A stretch of 46,608 nt of DNA from Clostridia bacterium (GTDB lineage Bacteria; Bacillota; Clostridia; RUG12999). The notes beneath the pieces were generated by a model. That model made no database searches. It had not been told where the DNA came from and saw nothing but the letters and a program-made list of their open reading frames with translations. The translations under genes and the position numbers were made by a program. Of this stretch, positions 25,496 through 32,503 are shown piece by piece (the stretch's first letter is position 1; each line of letters opens with the position of its first letter). The stretch spans positions 1 through 46,608 of the forward strand of contig JAFQMF010000007.1 in NCBI GenBank assembly GCA_017396395.1. Direction: 5' to 3'.

Positions 25496-25941
25496 TATCT
25501 TATATTTTCAAAAAATGTTTTTAAAAGAAGGCTGGATTCTTCTTCCAGTATTCCGCCACGGAATTTAACATCAAAATTGAATTTATAATCATAAAAAAGA
25601 TTAAATTTTGAACCTACTGCACCAAATTTTTCTTCATATGCACCAAAATAAACTTTTGAAATTTTACTTTGGAGTATAGCCCCTGCACACATAGGACAAG
25701 GCTCTAATGTTACATACATCTCACAACCTTCAAGCCTCCAGCAGGAAAGTGTCTTACAAGCATTATTTATTGCATTGATTTCTGCATGGCAAAGAGCATT
25801 TCTATTTTTTTCCCGTGTATTATAACCTGTGGCAATAATTTTATTGTCTTTAACAATTACAGCACCAACAGGCACATCGCAAGTCTTTAGGGACTTCTCT
25901 GCACATTTTAATGCCTTTTTCATAAACTCTATATTCATCAT
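25495..25941 (-). CDS. tadA: tRNA-specific adenosine deaminase
   Basis: 148 residues. It deaminates A34 of tRNA-Arg(ACG) to inosine. Zinc site: His52-Ala-Glu54 in CHAEINAI and Cys82-Pro-Met-Cys85 in EPCPMCAGAIL. N-terminal VPVGAVIVKDNKII and terminal FKFNLFYDYKFN-type region are as in the TadA/CodA family. Two ATG codons in a row (25941 and 25938); GAGGT upstream is 4 nt from the first and 7 nt from the second, so the second may be the real start. Convergent with argG. Confidence 0.95.
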   Translation of the reverse strand: MMNIEFMKKALKCAEKSLKTCDVPVGAVIVKDNKIIATGYNTREKNRNALCHAEINAINNACKTLSCWRLEGCEMYVTLEPCPMCAGAILQSKISKVYFGAYEEKFGAVGSKFNLFYDYKFNFDVKFRGGILEEESSLLLKTFFENIR

Positions 25942-25974
25942 ATTACCTCAACATAATTTAATTTTAACAACATA

Positions 25975-26003
25975 ATTATACACTATTTGGAAAATAATAT
26001 CAA
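25975..26003 (-). promoter_or_regulatory. promoter of tadA
   Basis: On the minus strand TTGATA (25998-26003), 17 bp, TATAAT (25975-25980), about 35 bp before the start codon. Confidence 0.75.
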
Positions 26004-26023
26004 TATACAGGAGGTAAAAAGAT

Positions 26024-26503
26024 ATGAAAAAATATAAAAGAGTTTCTGAATCAGCAACGTCATATGTTGAAATAGTAAATTTTTCTCATTTAAACGGATA
26101 TAAACGCATTTTTGGTGGTCAATTAATGAGTTGGATAGATACAGTGGCAGGTGTTGTTGCAAGGCGTCACAGTGAAAATAATGTAGCTACTGTAACAGTT
26201 GATAACCTTAATTTTAAACTGCCTGCATACAGAAATGATACAATTTATATAGAGGGAAAAATAACGGCAGCATTTAATACTTCTATGGAAATTTGTGTAA
26301 AATCTTATGTAGAAGAATTAAACGGAGAAAGAACCTTAATTAATACAGCTTATCTTGTTATGGTGGCACTTGATATATACGATAAGCCCACTGCTGTGCC
26401 AAAATTAATATTAGAAACCTATGATGAAAAAAAGGAGTACGAGTTAGCTGTTAAAAGAAATAAAGTGAGAAAAGCTTTAAAATATAATAAAGAAAATTTA
26501 TAA
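26024..26503 (+). CDS. acyl-CoA thioesterase, hotdog fold (YkhA/YciA type)
   Basis: 159 residues after AGGAGG. Single hotdog domain: HLNGYKRIFGGQLMSWIDTV is the family's N-terminal helix, with the Asn and Asp usually linked to catalysis, followed by VATVTVDNLNFKLPAYRNDT and IYIEGKITAAFNTSMEI. The C-terminus is basic and hydrophilic. It hydrolyses acyl-CoA esters in the cytoplasm; substrate length cannot be read. It is divergent from tadA, but I see no clear consensus promoter for it in the 82-bp gap. It shares a terminator with the next gene, which is convergent. Confidence 0.88.
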   Translation: MKKYKRVSESATSYVEIVNFSHLNGYKRIFGGQLMSWIDTVAGVVARRHSENNVATVTVDNLNFKLPAYRNDTIYIEGKITAAFNTSMEICVKSYVEELNGERTLINTAYLVMVALDIYDKPTAVPKLILETYDEKKEYELAVKRNKVRKALKYNKENL

Positions 26504-26537
26504 AAGGCTGCCAAATAATATTTTAGCAGCCTTTTAT
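26502..26537. terminator. bidirectional terminator between the thioesterase gene and a convergent gene
   Basis: AAAAGGCTGC (26502-26511) pairs with GCAGCCTTTT (26526-26535) across a 14-base AT-rich loop. Confidence 0.75.
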
Positions 26538-27272
26538 ATCATATAAATTTTTTCTGCCTTCTTTACCTATATACTCAAGTATGCCAGCATTTGTTAGGCA
26601 TTTCATTGCAGGACTTCCAAGCCTTGATGAGATATTTGCACTATTTACATATTCAGAAATTGTAAATGGGGAAGGCAAGTTATTTGGAATTAACCATGCA
26701 TAATCGTTAATATTTTTTATATAGGTTTTTTCAACAATAGAGAGGGGATATCTATCAAATCTTGTTGAGCCTTTTTTTCCATCAATGCTCCATCCGTTAT
26801 TCAGACGTATTTCATATATTTCAAGGCCTAATAAGTAAAGTCTTAAATTGGGATTTGACAAATAATCACTTATTTTATATAGCTCATAAAAGGAGTCGAA
26901 AATGGACAATTTTTGGGGTGATTTTCTTTTTTTTGAAATTTCTCCTGTATTTACATCCATCCAGCTAAGCCATTTGATTGACGCATATGGGTAAACAATA
27001 GTAACAATATTCTCTTTTAAAAATGCATCAAGTTTTTTTCTTAGCTTATTGAAACCACGAGTTTGTATTTCAATTATCCCATATTCATTTTTTATATCCG
27101 CTACCATTTTACCTATTTTAATTTCGTGAAAATCACTGTTTGGCTCGAAATAGTATTTTAATATATTATGTAATGACTTTTCTTTATATTCGCCAATACT
27201 TTCTTTAAGCCTGTTTTGGTCATATTTTAAAAGAGCATCCGGTAAAGTACCTTTAACTGGATTATTTATCAT
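26523..27272 (-). CDS. hypothetical protein, PD-(D/E)XK-like core with C-terminal winged-helix-like region
   Basis: 249 residues after AGAGGT. Residues about 26-80 read SIGEYKEKSLHNILKYYFEP, then IGKMVADIKNEYGIIEIQTR and a basic helix FNKLRKKLDAFLKEN. The spacing of Glu, Asp (VAD) and E-x-Q-T-R resembles a divergent PD-(D/E)XK nuclease core, where the last residue is normally Lys. The middle has conserved-looking WLSWMDVNTGEISKKRKSP. The C-terminal part (FTISEYVNSANISS onward, ending AGILEYIGKEGRKNLYDI) looks like a winged helix. No partner genes are recognised. The nuclease idea is inference; the Lys-to-Arg difference could mean it only binds. Confidence 0.75.
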   Translation of the reverse strand: MINNPVKGTLPDALLKYDQNRLKESIGEYKEKSLHNILKYYFEPNSDFHEIKIGKMVADIKNEYGIIEIQTRGFNKLRKKLDAFLKENIVTIVYPYASIKWLSWMDVNTGEISKKRKSPQKLSIFDSFYELYKISDYLSNPNLRLYLLGLEIYEIRLNNGWSIDGKKGSTRFDRYPLSIVEKTYIKNINDYAWLIPNNLPSPFTISEYVNSANISSRLGSPAMKCLTNAGILEYIGKEGRKNLYDIKGC

Positions 27273-27286
27273 AAATTTATACCTCT

Positions 27287-27322
27287 AAAAAAGCTGTCAT
27301 CATATAAAAGTGATGACAGCTT
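27287..27322 (-). terminator. terminator of the Cys-rich membrane protein gene
   Basis: AAGCTGTCATCA (27291-27302) pairs with TGATGACAGCTT (27311-27322), a 12-bp stem. In the minus direction it is followed by a T-run (A at 27287-27292 on the plus strand). It separates this gene from the nuclease-like gene downstream. Confidence 0.88.
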
Positions 27323-27327
27323 GAAAA

Positions 27328-27915
27328 TTAATCACTAATTTTTTTCATTTCTTTTTCTGAGTTATCATATACCTCACCGGTAACAGCATCAACATATAAA
27401 ACGGCAACGGGAGTTACATCATCAGTATTTGACTCAATCCAGAACATATAACAATGTTTTGTTTTACCATTATTATCGATTAAAATATTCTGTTTGCTTC
27501 CTTCTGATTGTAACACAACATCATTACCATAGATACTTTTAGCAATTTTTGTAGCTTTGCTTAAGGCTTCATCTGCTGTTATATTACCGATGAGGCTGCT
27601 CCCGCCGTCTTCTTCGTCAGAAGCTTCTTCCTCTTCGTCTTCGCAGGTTGTCATATCAACTTCAATATCCTCAATATCACAATCTTCCTCATACTGAGGC
27701 TCATAAGAAGAACAGTTTTCACAGTCTTCATCGCAGTTTATATCACATTCATCTGATAAAATACCGCATTTTTCACAGTATTCTTTAAGATTAAAATCAG
27801 GATGTGTTTCCTTGAATTTTTTATATGCAATTACTCCAACAGCTGCTGCAGCCACACCAAGTCCAAGTCCTGCCATAAACGCACCTGCACTGCTTTTTCT
27901 TTCTTCATAAAACAT
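27328..27915 (-). CDS. hypothetical membrane-anchored, acidic Cys-rich protein with PepSY-like C-terminus
   Basis: 195 residues. One membrane segment lies at about 10-31 (GAFMAGLGLGVAAAAVGVIA). It is followed by a Cys-rich stretch EYCEKCGILSDECDINCDED with a further CENC, then a very acidic linker (VDMTTCEDEEEEASDEEDGG). The C-terminal 80 residues (ITADEALSKATKIAKSIYG ... PVAVLYVDAVTGEVYDN) look like a PepSY-type domain: a helix, then strands ending 'VDAVTGEV'. The CxxC pairs could bind metal or form disulfides; this is inference. It lies 17 bp downstream of a 77-residue membrane protein gene, so the two probably form an operon. Confidence 0.75.
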   Translation of the reverse strand: MFYEERKSSAGAFMAGLGLGVAAAAVGVIAYKKFKETHPDFNLKEYCEKCGILSDECDINCDEDCENCSSYEPQYEEDCDIEDIEVDMTTCEDEEEEASDEEDGGSSLIGNITADEALSKATKIAKSIYGNDVVLQSEGSKQNILIDNNGKTKHCYMFWIESNTDDVTPVAVLYVDAVTGEVYDNSEKEMKKISD

Positions 27916-27932
27916 ATTGTAGTCCTCCTAAA

Positions 27933-28166
27933 TTATTTATCAAGGTCGCAGGGATTTACTTCTATAACCTTAACATTTTTACGGCTTTTTAATTTCTTTG
28001 CAATTACAATTCCGGAAACAATTGCAACAACAGTTGCCGCACCTGCAATAGCTCCGTACTTAACAAGTTCTTTCTTTTCCATATTTGAAATATAATCCGG
28101 TACCTTTATTTTTACTTTTTCCATATCCGGAACATATTTCTTAATGTCCTCGATAGTGTACTTCAT
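27933..28166 (-). CDS. hypothetical single-pass membrane protein
   Basis: 77 residues after AGGAGG. An amphipathic N-terminal part with Lys-Val repeats (KKYVPDMEKVKIKVPDYIS) precedes one membrane segment (about 38-57, GAIAGAATVVAIVSGIVIAK) and a basic tail. It is not a named family that I recognise. Its Gly/Ala/Val-rich membrane helix followed by Lys resembles that of the protein encoded directly downstream, so the two may associate. The upstream gene yigZ ends 40 bp away without a visible terminator, so read-through from the hflX operon is possible. Confidence 0.7.
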   Translation of the reverse strand: MKYTIEDIKKYVPDMEKVKIKVPDYISNMEKKELVKYGAIAGAATVVAIVSGIVIAKKLKSRKNVKVIEVNPCDLDK

Positions 28167-28206
28167 AATAGTAATCCTCCTTTATTTTCTGATTATATAA
28201 TAAATT

Positions 28207-28845
28207 TTATTCATTAAAATCAAAGTTATTTACATATTCTTGCCCTACACACTCAATTTTAGCTCTTCCGCCTGAAACAGAAATAATTTCTTTGCTTAAA
28301 AGGTCACCTTTATCAAAAGGAACGCCAACAAATATTTTAACTTTTTCTGTATATTCAGTATCTGCAATTTCAAAACCCATTTGGGAAATAGCATAGGAAA
28401 CATTTCCGTGCAACTCATAGGGGATAGTGACAGTATAAATCTTTGAAAGCCTTTTAATAACAGGTGTAGCTGCTATTATTGCCTTGCTCGCGGCGGAAGA
28501 ATATGCCCTGACAAGTCCGCCAGTACCAAGAAGTGTACCGCCAAAATACCTTGTTACAACAACAGCACAGTCTGTAAAGTCTGCTTTTCGTATCGCATCA
28601 AGAGTTGGAAGTCCTGCTGTGCCTGAAGGTTCTCCGTCATCTGTAAAACGTGTAATATTATTATCCCGTGTTATATATGCATATACATTATGTGTAGCAT
28701 CTCTATGTTTTTGTTTAATTGAATTCACAAATTCAAGAGCTTCTTCCTCAGTTGTTACAGGACAGGCATACCCAATAAATCTTGACTTTTTCTCAATAAT
28801 TTCAATTTCTGATGACTTTAAAATCGTTTTATACTTACTTAACAT
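28207..28845 (-). CDS. yigZ: YigZ/IMPACT family protein (UPF0029)
   Basis: 212 residues. The N-terminal UPF0029 domain has EKKSRFIGYACPV, DATHNVYAYI, the family hallmark DDGEPSGTAGLP (about 69-80) and VVVTRYFGGTLLGTGGLVRAY. A short C-terminal ferredoxin-like domain follows (YTVTIPYELHGNVSYAI onward). The family is linked to translation regulation in eukaryotes (IMPACT); in bacteria the function is unclear. It starts one base after the hflX stop codon, suggesting coupling with that ribosome-associated GTPase. Confidence 0.92.
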   Translation of the reverse strand: MLSKYKTILKSSEIEIIEKKSRFIGYACPVTTEEEALEFVNSIKQKHRDATHNVYAYITRDNNITRFTDDGEPSGTAGLPTLDAIRKADFTDCAVVVTRYFGGTLLGTGGLVRAYSSAASKAIIAATPVIKRLSKIYTVTIPYELHGNVSYAISQMGFEIADTEYTEKVKIFVGVPFDKGDLLSKEIISVSGGRAKIECVGQEYVNNFDFNE

Positions 28846-28846
28846 T

Positions 28847-30100
28847 TCATTTTATCTCATATTTTCCATATTTATATTCATACATCTTGTCTATAATAAC
28901 AGTGATTTCAATACCCTCTGTCATATATTCCTCAGTTAAAACCTTACCTTCATCTCTAAGCTTTGAGGTTAGTGACGCATCGTTATAGGGGATTAATAGC
29001 TTCATTTTCCGTGTTGATAAAGACATTTTTGCAGTTATTGCATTCATTAAGTCATAAATGCCTTTATTTTCTTTTGCAGAAATAAAAACCTGGTCATTTG
29101 TACTTTTCTGCCAAACATTTTCAACATCGCATTTATTATAAACAAGTAATACCGGTTTATTTTCGCAACCAAGTTCATTGAGAAGTTTTCTTGAAACCTC
29201 AAGCTGAATTTTATATTCTGGGCTACTTATATCATTTACAATAATAAGCAAATCAGCATAAACAGCCTCTTCTAAAGTTGAGCGAAAAGCTTTAATAAGA
29301 TGATGAGGAAGTTTTCTGATAAATCCAACAGTATCAAGCAACATTACAGTTTTTCCGTCATTTAATTCTAAAGCTCTTGCTGTAGGGTCAAGGGTTGCAA
29401 AAAGCATATTTTCAGATAATACTCCGGCATCTGTAAGTAAATTCATTATGGTAGATTTACCGGCATTTGTATATCCTACTAAAACAGCAGACTGAAAACC
29501 GTCTTTTACACGTCTTGTTCGTGCAAGACTGCGTCTTTTTTCCACCTCTTTTAGTTCATTTTCAAGAGTTTCTATTCTTCGTCTGATATGTCTTTTATCA
29601 GTTTCAAGTTGTGTTTCACCAGGTCCTCTTGTTCCTATTCCGCCACCAAGTCTGGATAAAACAGCTCCCTGACCCCCAAGTCTAGGAAGTCTGTACTTAA
29701 GCTGTGCAAGCTCAACCTGAAGTTTACCCTCACTGGAAGATGCACGAGAGGCAAAAATGTCTAAAATAAGGGTAGAACGGTCTATAACACGGGTTTTTAT
29801 AGCATTTTCAATATTTCTTTGTTGAGAACCTGTAAGCTCATCATCAAATATTACAACATCAATTTCGTTGTTTATACAAAAATCAGCCAATTCCCGTAGT
29901 TTTCCTTCGCCGATATATGTGGCTGTTTCTATTGCAGGTCTATGCTGTACCATACTTCCAACAACATTTGCACCTGCAGTTTTAGCAAGCTCAGCAAGCT
30001 CAATCATAGTTGCTTCGGAGGTGTATTCATTTCCGATTTTACCAGTTATAACACCTACTAAAACGGCATTTTCTGTATGTTTTTCAATAGTTTGCTTCAT
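28847..30100 (-). CDS. hflX: GTPase HflX
   Basis: 417 residues. The N-terminal HflX domain has VGSMVQHR, YIGEGKLREL and DDELTGSQQRNIE; the glycine-rich linker is LSRLGGGIGTRGPGETQLET. The G domain has P-loop GYTNAGKST (209-217), G3 DTVGFIRKLPHHLI and G4 NKCD in LVYNKCDVENV. HflX binds the 50S subunit and splits stalled ribosomes under stress. CGGAGG precedes the ATG and a promoter with 17-bp spacing lies upstream. First gene of a transcript with yigZ. Confidence 0.96.
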   Translation of the reverse strand: MKQTIEKHTENAVLVGVITGKIGNEYTSEATMIELAELAKTAGANVVGSMVQHRPAIETATYIGEGKLRELADFCINNEIDVVIFDDELTGSQQRNIENAIKTRVIDRSTLILDIFASRASSSEGKLQVELAQLKYRLPRLGGQGAVLSRLGGGIGTRGPGETQLETDKRHIRRRIETLENELKEVEKRRSLARTRRVKDGFQSAVLVGYTNAGKSTIMNLLTDAGVLSENMLFATLDPTARALELNDGKTVMLLDTVGFIRKLPHHLIKAFRSTLEEAVYADLLIIVNDISSPEYKIQLEVSRKLLNELGCENKPVLLVYNKCDVENVWQKSTNDQVFISAKENKGIYDLMNAITAKMSLSTRKMKLLIPYNDASLTSKLRDEGKVLTEEYMTEGIEITVIIDKMYEYKYGKYEIK

Positions 30101-30130
30101 TTTTCCTCCGAAAATCTTTTAATCAGTTTA

Positions 30131-30159
30131 ATTATATCATAAATTGGTAAAAATTTCAA
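30131..30159 (-). promoter_or_regulatory. promoter of hflX
   Basis: On the minus strand TTGAAA (30154-30159), 17 bp, TATAAT (30131-30136), about 30 bp upstream of the start. Confidence 0.8.
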
Positions 30160-30166
30160 TATTATT

Positions 30167-30997
30167 TTAAGATTTAATAAATCTATCCCTGAAAGTGCAG
30201 TGCAAACATAAATTTTCTACAGCTTTACCATTGCTGAAACCATCATAAAAGGCTTTAAATCTACTATTTTCAAGAATATTTTCTATATTTTCAATAAAAA
30301 TATTCCCCAAATTAATATCTCCTTCGCTATCAAGACAGCATGGAACAACAGTTCCATCAGATAATATACCAAGTTGATTTCTGCCACCAAGGCAAAAACC
30401 CTTTTCGCTATTTACAGGCAGGGTAGGGGATGGCCATTGAAATGTATTGCCAACACTAAAATATAAATTGTTTTCTATTTTAAATCTGTTTAAACTTAAG
30501 TCAACTTTTATATTAAATTCTTTTTCAATTCTATCTATTATATATTTATTGCAACTGTTATTATTATCATAAGTCCATATACGGTAAGAAATCATAAAAT
30601 GATTCTTTAATATCTTTGTTGCATTAATTATATTATCTACATATTCTTGTGCTTTTATAGGATTTTCCATAGAATGTAATGAAATATTCAGTTGTCTTAT
30701 ACATTTATGTTTTTTTAAGGTTTCAATATTGTTATTTATAAGTGTACCGTTTGTAGTAATGTTTACCATTAAGTTTTCCCTGTCACAGATTGTTAAAACA
30801 TTATCAAACTTTGAATGGGCGAGAGGCTCACCTTTAATATGAAGATAAACATAGTCGGTGAGAGGACGAATTTCAGATATTACTCTTTCAAATTCATTAA
30901 TATCCATTTCTTTCGGAGGACGATTAAGCTTTGGACAAAAAGAGCAACTTAGATTACATATATTTGTAATTTCTATATATATTCTTTTAAAACGCAT
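30167..30997 (-). CDS. radical SAM protein with SPASM-like C-terminus, substrate unknown
   Basis: 276 residues. The N-terminal radical SAM cluster motif C14-x3-C18-x2-C21 lies in ITNICNLSCSFCPKLNRPP, and the SAM-binding GEP motif is present (LHIKGEPLAHS). Then TTNGTLINNNIETL and LNISLHSMENP fit the TIM barrel. The C-terminus has Cys residues in GFCLGGRNQLGILSDGTVVPCC and LCLHCTFRD, a shortened SPASM/twitch-like arrangement that could hold an auxiliary Fe-S cluster. Such enzymes often modify peptides, but no precursor or transporter is adjacent; the Nif11-like gene is 11 kb away. It has its own promoter and a weak ribosome binding site (AGTAGG). Confidence 0.88.
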   Translation of the reverse strand: MRFKRIYIEITNICNLSCSFCPKLNRPPKEMDINEFERVISEIRPLTDYVYLHIKGEPLAHSKFDNVLTICDRENLMVNITTNGTLINNNIETLKKHKCIRQLNISLHSMENPIKAQEYVDNIINATKILKNHFMISYRIWTYDNNNSCNKYIIDRIEKEFNIKVDLSLNRFKIENNLYFSVGNTFQWPSPTLPVNSEKGFCLGGRNQLGILSDGTVVPCCLDSEGDINLGNIFIENIENILENSRFKAFYDGFSNGKAVENLCLHCTFRDRFIKS

Positions 30998-31039
30998 TTT
31001 AAAAACCTACTTTAAAAATTAATTTATTCTTATATATTA

Positions 31040-31068
31040 ATAATAACCTTAAAAATTACTTTAGTCAA
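31040..31068 (-). promoter_or_regulatory. promoter of the radical SAM gene
   Basis: On the minus strand TTGACT (31063-31068), 17 bp, TATTAT (31040-31045), about 43 bp upstream of the start. Confidence 0.65.
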
Positions 31069-31414
31069 TTAATTTTTCGTAAAATTATAATTTATTTGAA
31101 ATAAAACGTTAAATAGAAATTTTTTTGACATATGTACATTCATTGTAAAAAAACTGAATCAACATTTATTTTTATATTTTTTTAAAAATATAGATTTATA
31201 TAAAAGAGCATATGTAAACATTAATTTATTTCTGTTTAATTAATGGTGGATATATTAAAAAATTTTCAGTCGAAGATTTTTAACTTTATTTGGAAATTAG
31301 TTTTAATATAAAACAACAAATATCTATCATAAATATTTATACAGATATGCTTTTTTTAAATAAGATAGATTCTTTATTATAATATACTTTTAAATAACGG
31401 TTTCAATAATTTAT

Positions 31415-31448
31415 CCAACTAGACAAAATAACAATTTTGTCTAGTTGG
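31415..31448. repeat. 34-nt perfect stem-loop
   Basis: CCAACTAGACAAAAT (31415-31429) and its exact reverse complement (31434-31448) around the loop AACA. There is no T-run on either side, so it is not a standard terminator. It lies 46 bp past the 3' end of the histidine-kinase relic. Confidence 0.7.
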
Positions 31449-31493
31449 GAAAGCTTACTGTTATTTTTATCTTTTAAAAGTTTTCCCTATTGT

Positions 31494-31646
31494 TTATTCT
31501 ACTTCAGGAGTGAATTTAACCGTATTATTAAATAAGTTATTTAGAACTTTATCAATACTATCTGTTTTGGCATATACCATTTCTGTATCGTTTTCCGGTT
31601 TTACTTCAATATGAATATATTTTTCTTTAATTGATTTTCTGTTAAC
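31494..31646 (-). pseudogene. histidine-kinase remnant (HATPase N-box region)
   Basis: Read on the minus strand, 31631 down to 31503 encodes EKYIHIEVKPENDTEMVYAK and continues to LNNLFNNTVKFTPE, ending at TAA (31494-31496). It aligns without gaps to 21081-21209 in the intact kinase gene: by my hand count 117 of 129 bases and 34 of 43 residues match. It has no start codon (two TAA codons precede it) and lacks the His, D-, F- and G-box regions. Nine of the eleven changed codons within the alignment alter the residue, as expected for unconstrained drift. Confidence 0.85.
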
Positions 31647-31718
31647 TTATTAATTTCATAGTTTTGTTTTATTTAAAAATATAGAAATAATATTTTACCT
31701 TTAAAAAATTATTATTCA

Positions 31719-31747
31719 TTGACAATTTTTTTCTTTAATGCTATAAT
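31719..31747 (+). promoter_or_regulatory. consensus promoter of the FMN-riboswitch operon
   Basis: TTGACA (31719-31724), 17 bp, TATAAT (31742-31747), a perfect consensus ending about 20 bp before the aptamer. Confidence 0.9.
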
Positions 31748-31770
31748 AGTATTGTAACTAAATAATTTAA

Positions 31771-31894
31771 TTCTTCGGGGCGGGGCTAATTTCCCCACCG
31801 GCGGTTAAAGTCCGCGAACAATAGTAGGACTCCCCTGCTTTTGCCGAATTGGTGAAATTCCAATACCGACAGTAAAGTCTGGATGATAGAAGAA
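31771..31894 (+). promoter_or_regulatory. FMN riboswitch (RFN element)
   Basis: All RFN landmarks appear in order. P1 strand TTCTTC (31771-31776); CGGGGCGGGG and CCCCACCGGCGGT; AAAGTCCGCGA; GTAGGACTCCCCTGC; the GGTGAAATTCCAATACCGAC stretch; AGTAAAGTCTGGATGA; and the closing P1 strand GAAGAA (31889-31894). It senses flavin mononucleotide; with the downstream terminator it should reduce expression when FMN is plentiful. Confidence 0.97.
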
Positions 31895-31917
31895 TTGCGA
31901 TAATATTTGCATATTTT

Positions 31918-31950
31918 CCCCTAAAGAATTATTACTTAGGGGATTTTTTT
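31918..31950 (+). terminator. riboswitch-controlled terminator before ribU
   Basis: CCCCTAA (31918-31924) pairs with TTAGGGG (31936-31942), followed by A and seven T. It is the expression platform for transcriptional control by the FMN aptamer. Confidence 0.88.
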
Positions 31951-31966
31951 ATTAAGGTGGTTTATT

Positions 31967-32503
31967 ATGAGAAATAAGACGAATGTAAATTTTATTGTAA
32001 AAGTGGGTATGCTGTCAGCAGTTGCTTTTGTGTTACAGATGCTGGGCAGATTATTTCCTCATGTGGGAGGGTTTTTAGAAATTGAATTTTCTGATTTACC
32101 TGCTTTAATAGGTGCATTTGCACTAGGCCCTATGGCAGGAGTATTAATTGAACTTATAAAAAACATACTTCACTGTTTTTTTACTACAACAGGATGCATA
32201 GGAGAGCTTGCCAATTTCCTTGTAAATGGCTCTATGGTGCTTGTTGCAGGGTTATTATATAAAAGAAACAAATCTCGAAAAGGTGCTCTTATATCAATGC
32301 TTGCAGGTGTTGCCGTTATGGTAATTTCAGCTTTTTTCTCGAATTTTCTGTTGCTTATACCTCTTTATATGCCAACAGCTCCCCTTCAGGCAAAGTTAGA
32401 TATTGTTCTTTCGTTAATTACTCCCTTTAATTTTGTAAAAGGAGTAGTAATTTCCTTTGTTACATTCTTTATTTATAAACCGTTAAGCAGGTGCATTAAA
32501 TGA
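31967..32503 (+). CDS. ribU: riboflavin ECF transporter S component
   Basis: 178 residues, the S-component size, with five to six hydrophobic segments. Starts KVGMLSAVAFVLQMLGRLF, then FLEIEFSDLPALIGAFALGP (the family's L1/TM3 region) and ELIKNILHCFFTTTGCIGE. It binds riboflavin in the membrane and works with the shared EcfT and EcfA/A' energising module, which is not in the window. The FMN riboswitch directly upstream confirms the substrate. It ends in an ATGA overlap with the next gene, so the two are translationally coupled. Confidence 0.95.
   Translation: MRNKTNVNFIVKVGMLSAVAFVLQMLGRLFPHVGGFLEIEFSDLPALIGAFALGPMAGVLIELIKNILHCFFTTTGCIGELANFLVNGSMVLVAGLLYKRNKSRKGALISMLAGVAVMVISAFFSNFLLLIPLYMPTAPLQAKLDIVLSLITPFNFVKGVVISFVTFFIYKPLSRCIK

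Larger units (their letters stand above)
30998..31493. other. gene-free AT-rich stretch
   Basis: Together with the region up to 31966 this is the only stretch of the window longer than 300 bp without a gene. I see no sizeable open frame with a ribosome binding site. It contains the radical SAM gene's promoter (31040-31068) and a strong stem-loop at 31415-31448. The rest is short A/T tracts, consistent with decayed sequence. Confidence 0.6.

Noticed and set aside
27802..28095. 97-codon plus-strand frame across the two small membrane protein genes
   Set aside because: It is antisense to two genes that have ribosome binding sites and membrane segments; its composition reflects the opposite strand.
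30998..31966. CRISPR array, rRNA or insertion sequence in the gene-free region
   Set aside because: No regularly spaced repeats, rRNA-like conserved stretches or transposase fragments; only the kinase relic, one stem-loop and the FMN riboswitch are readable.
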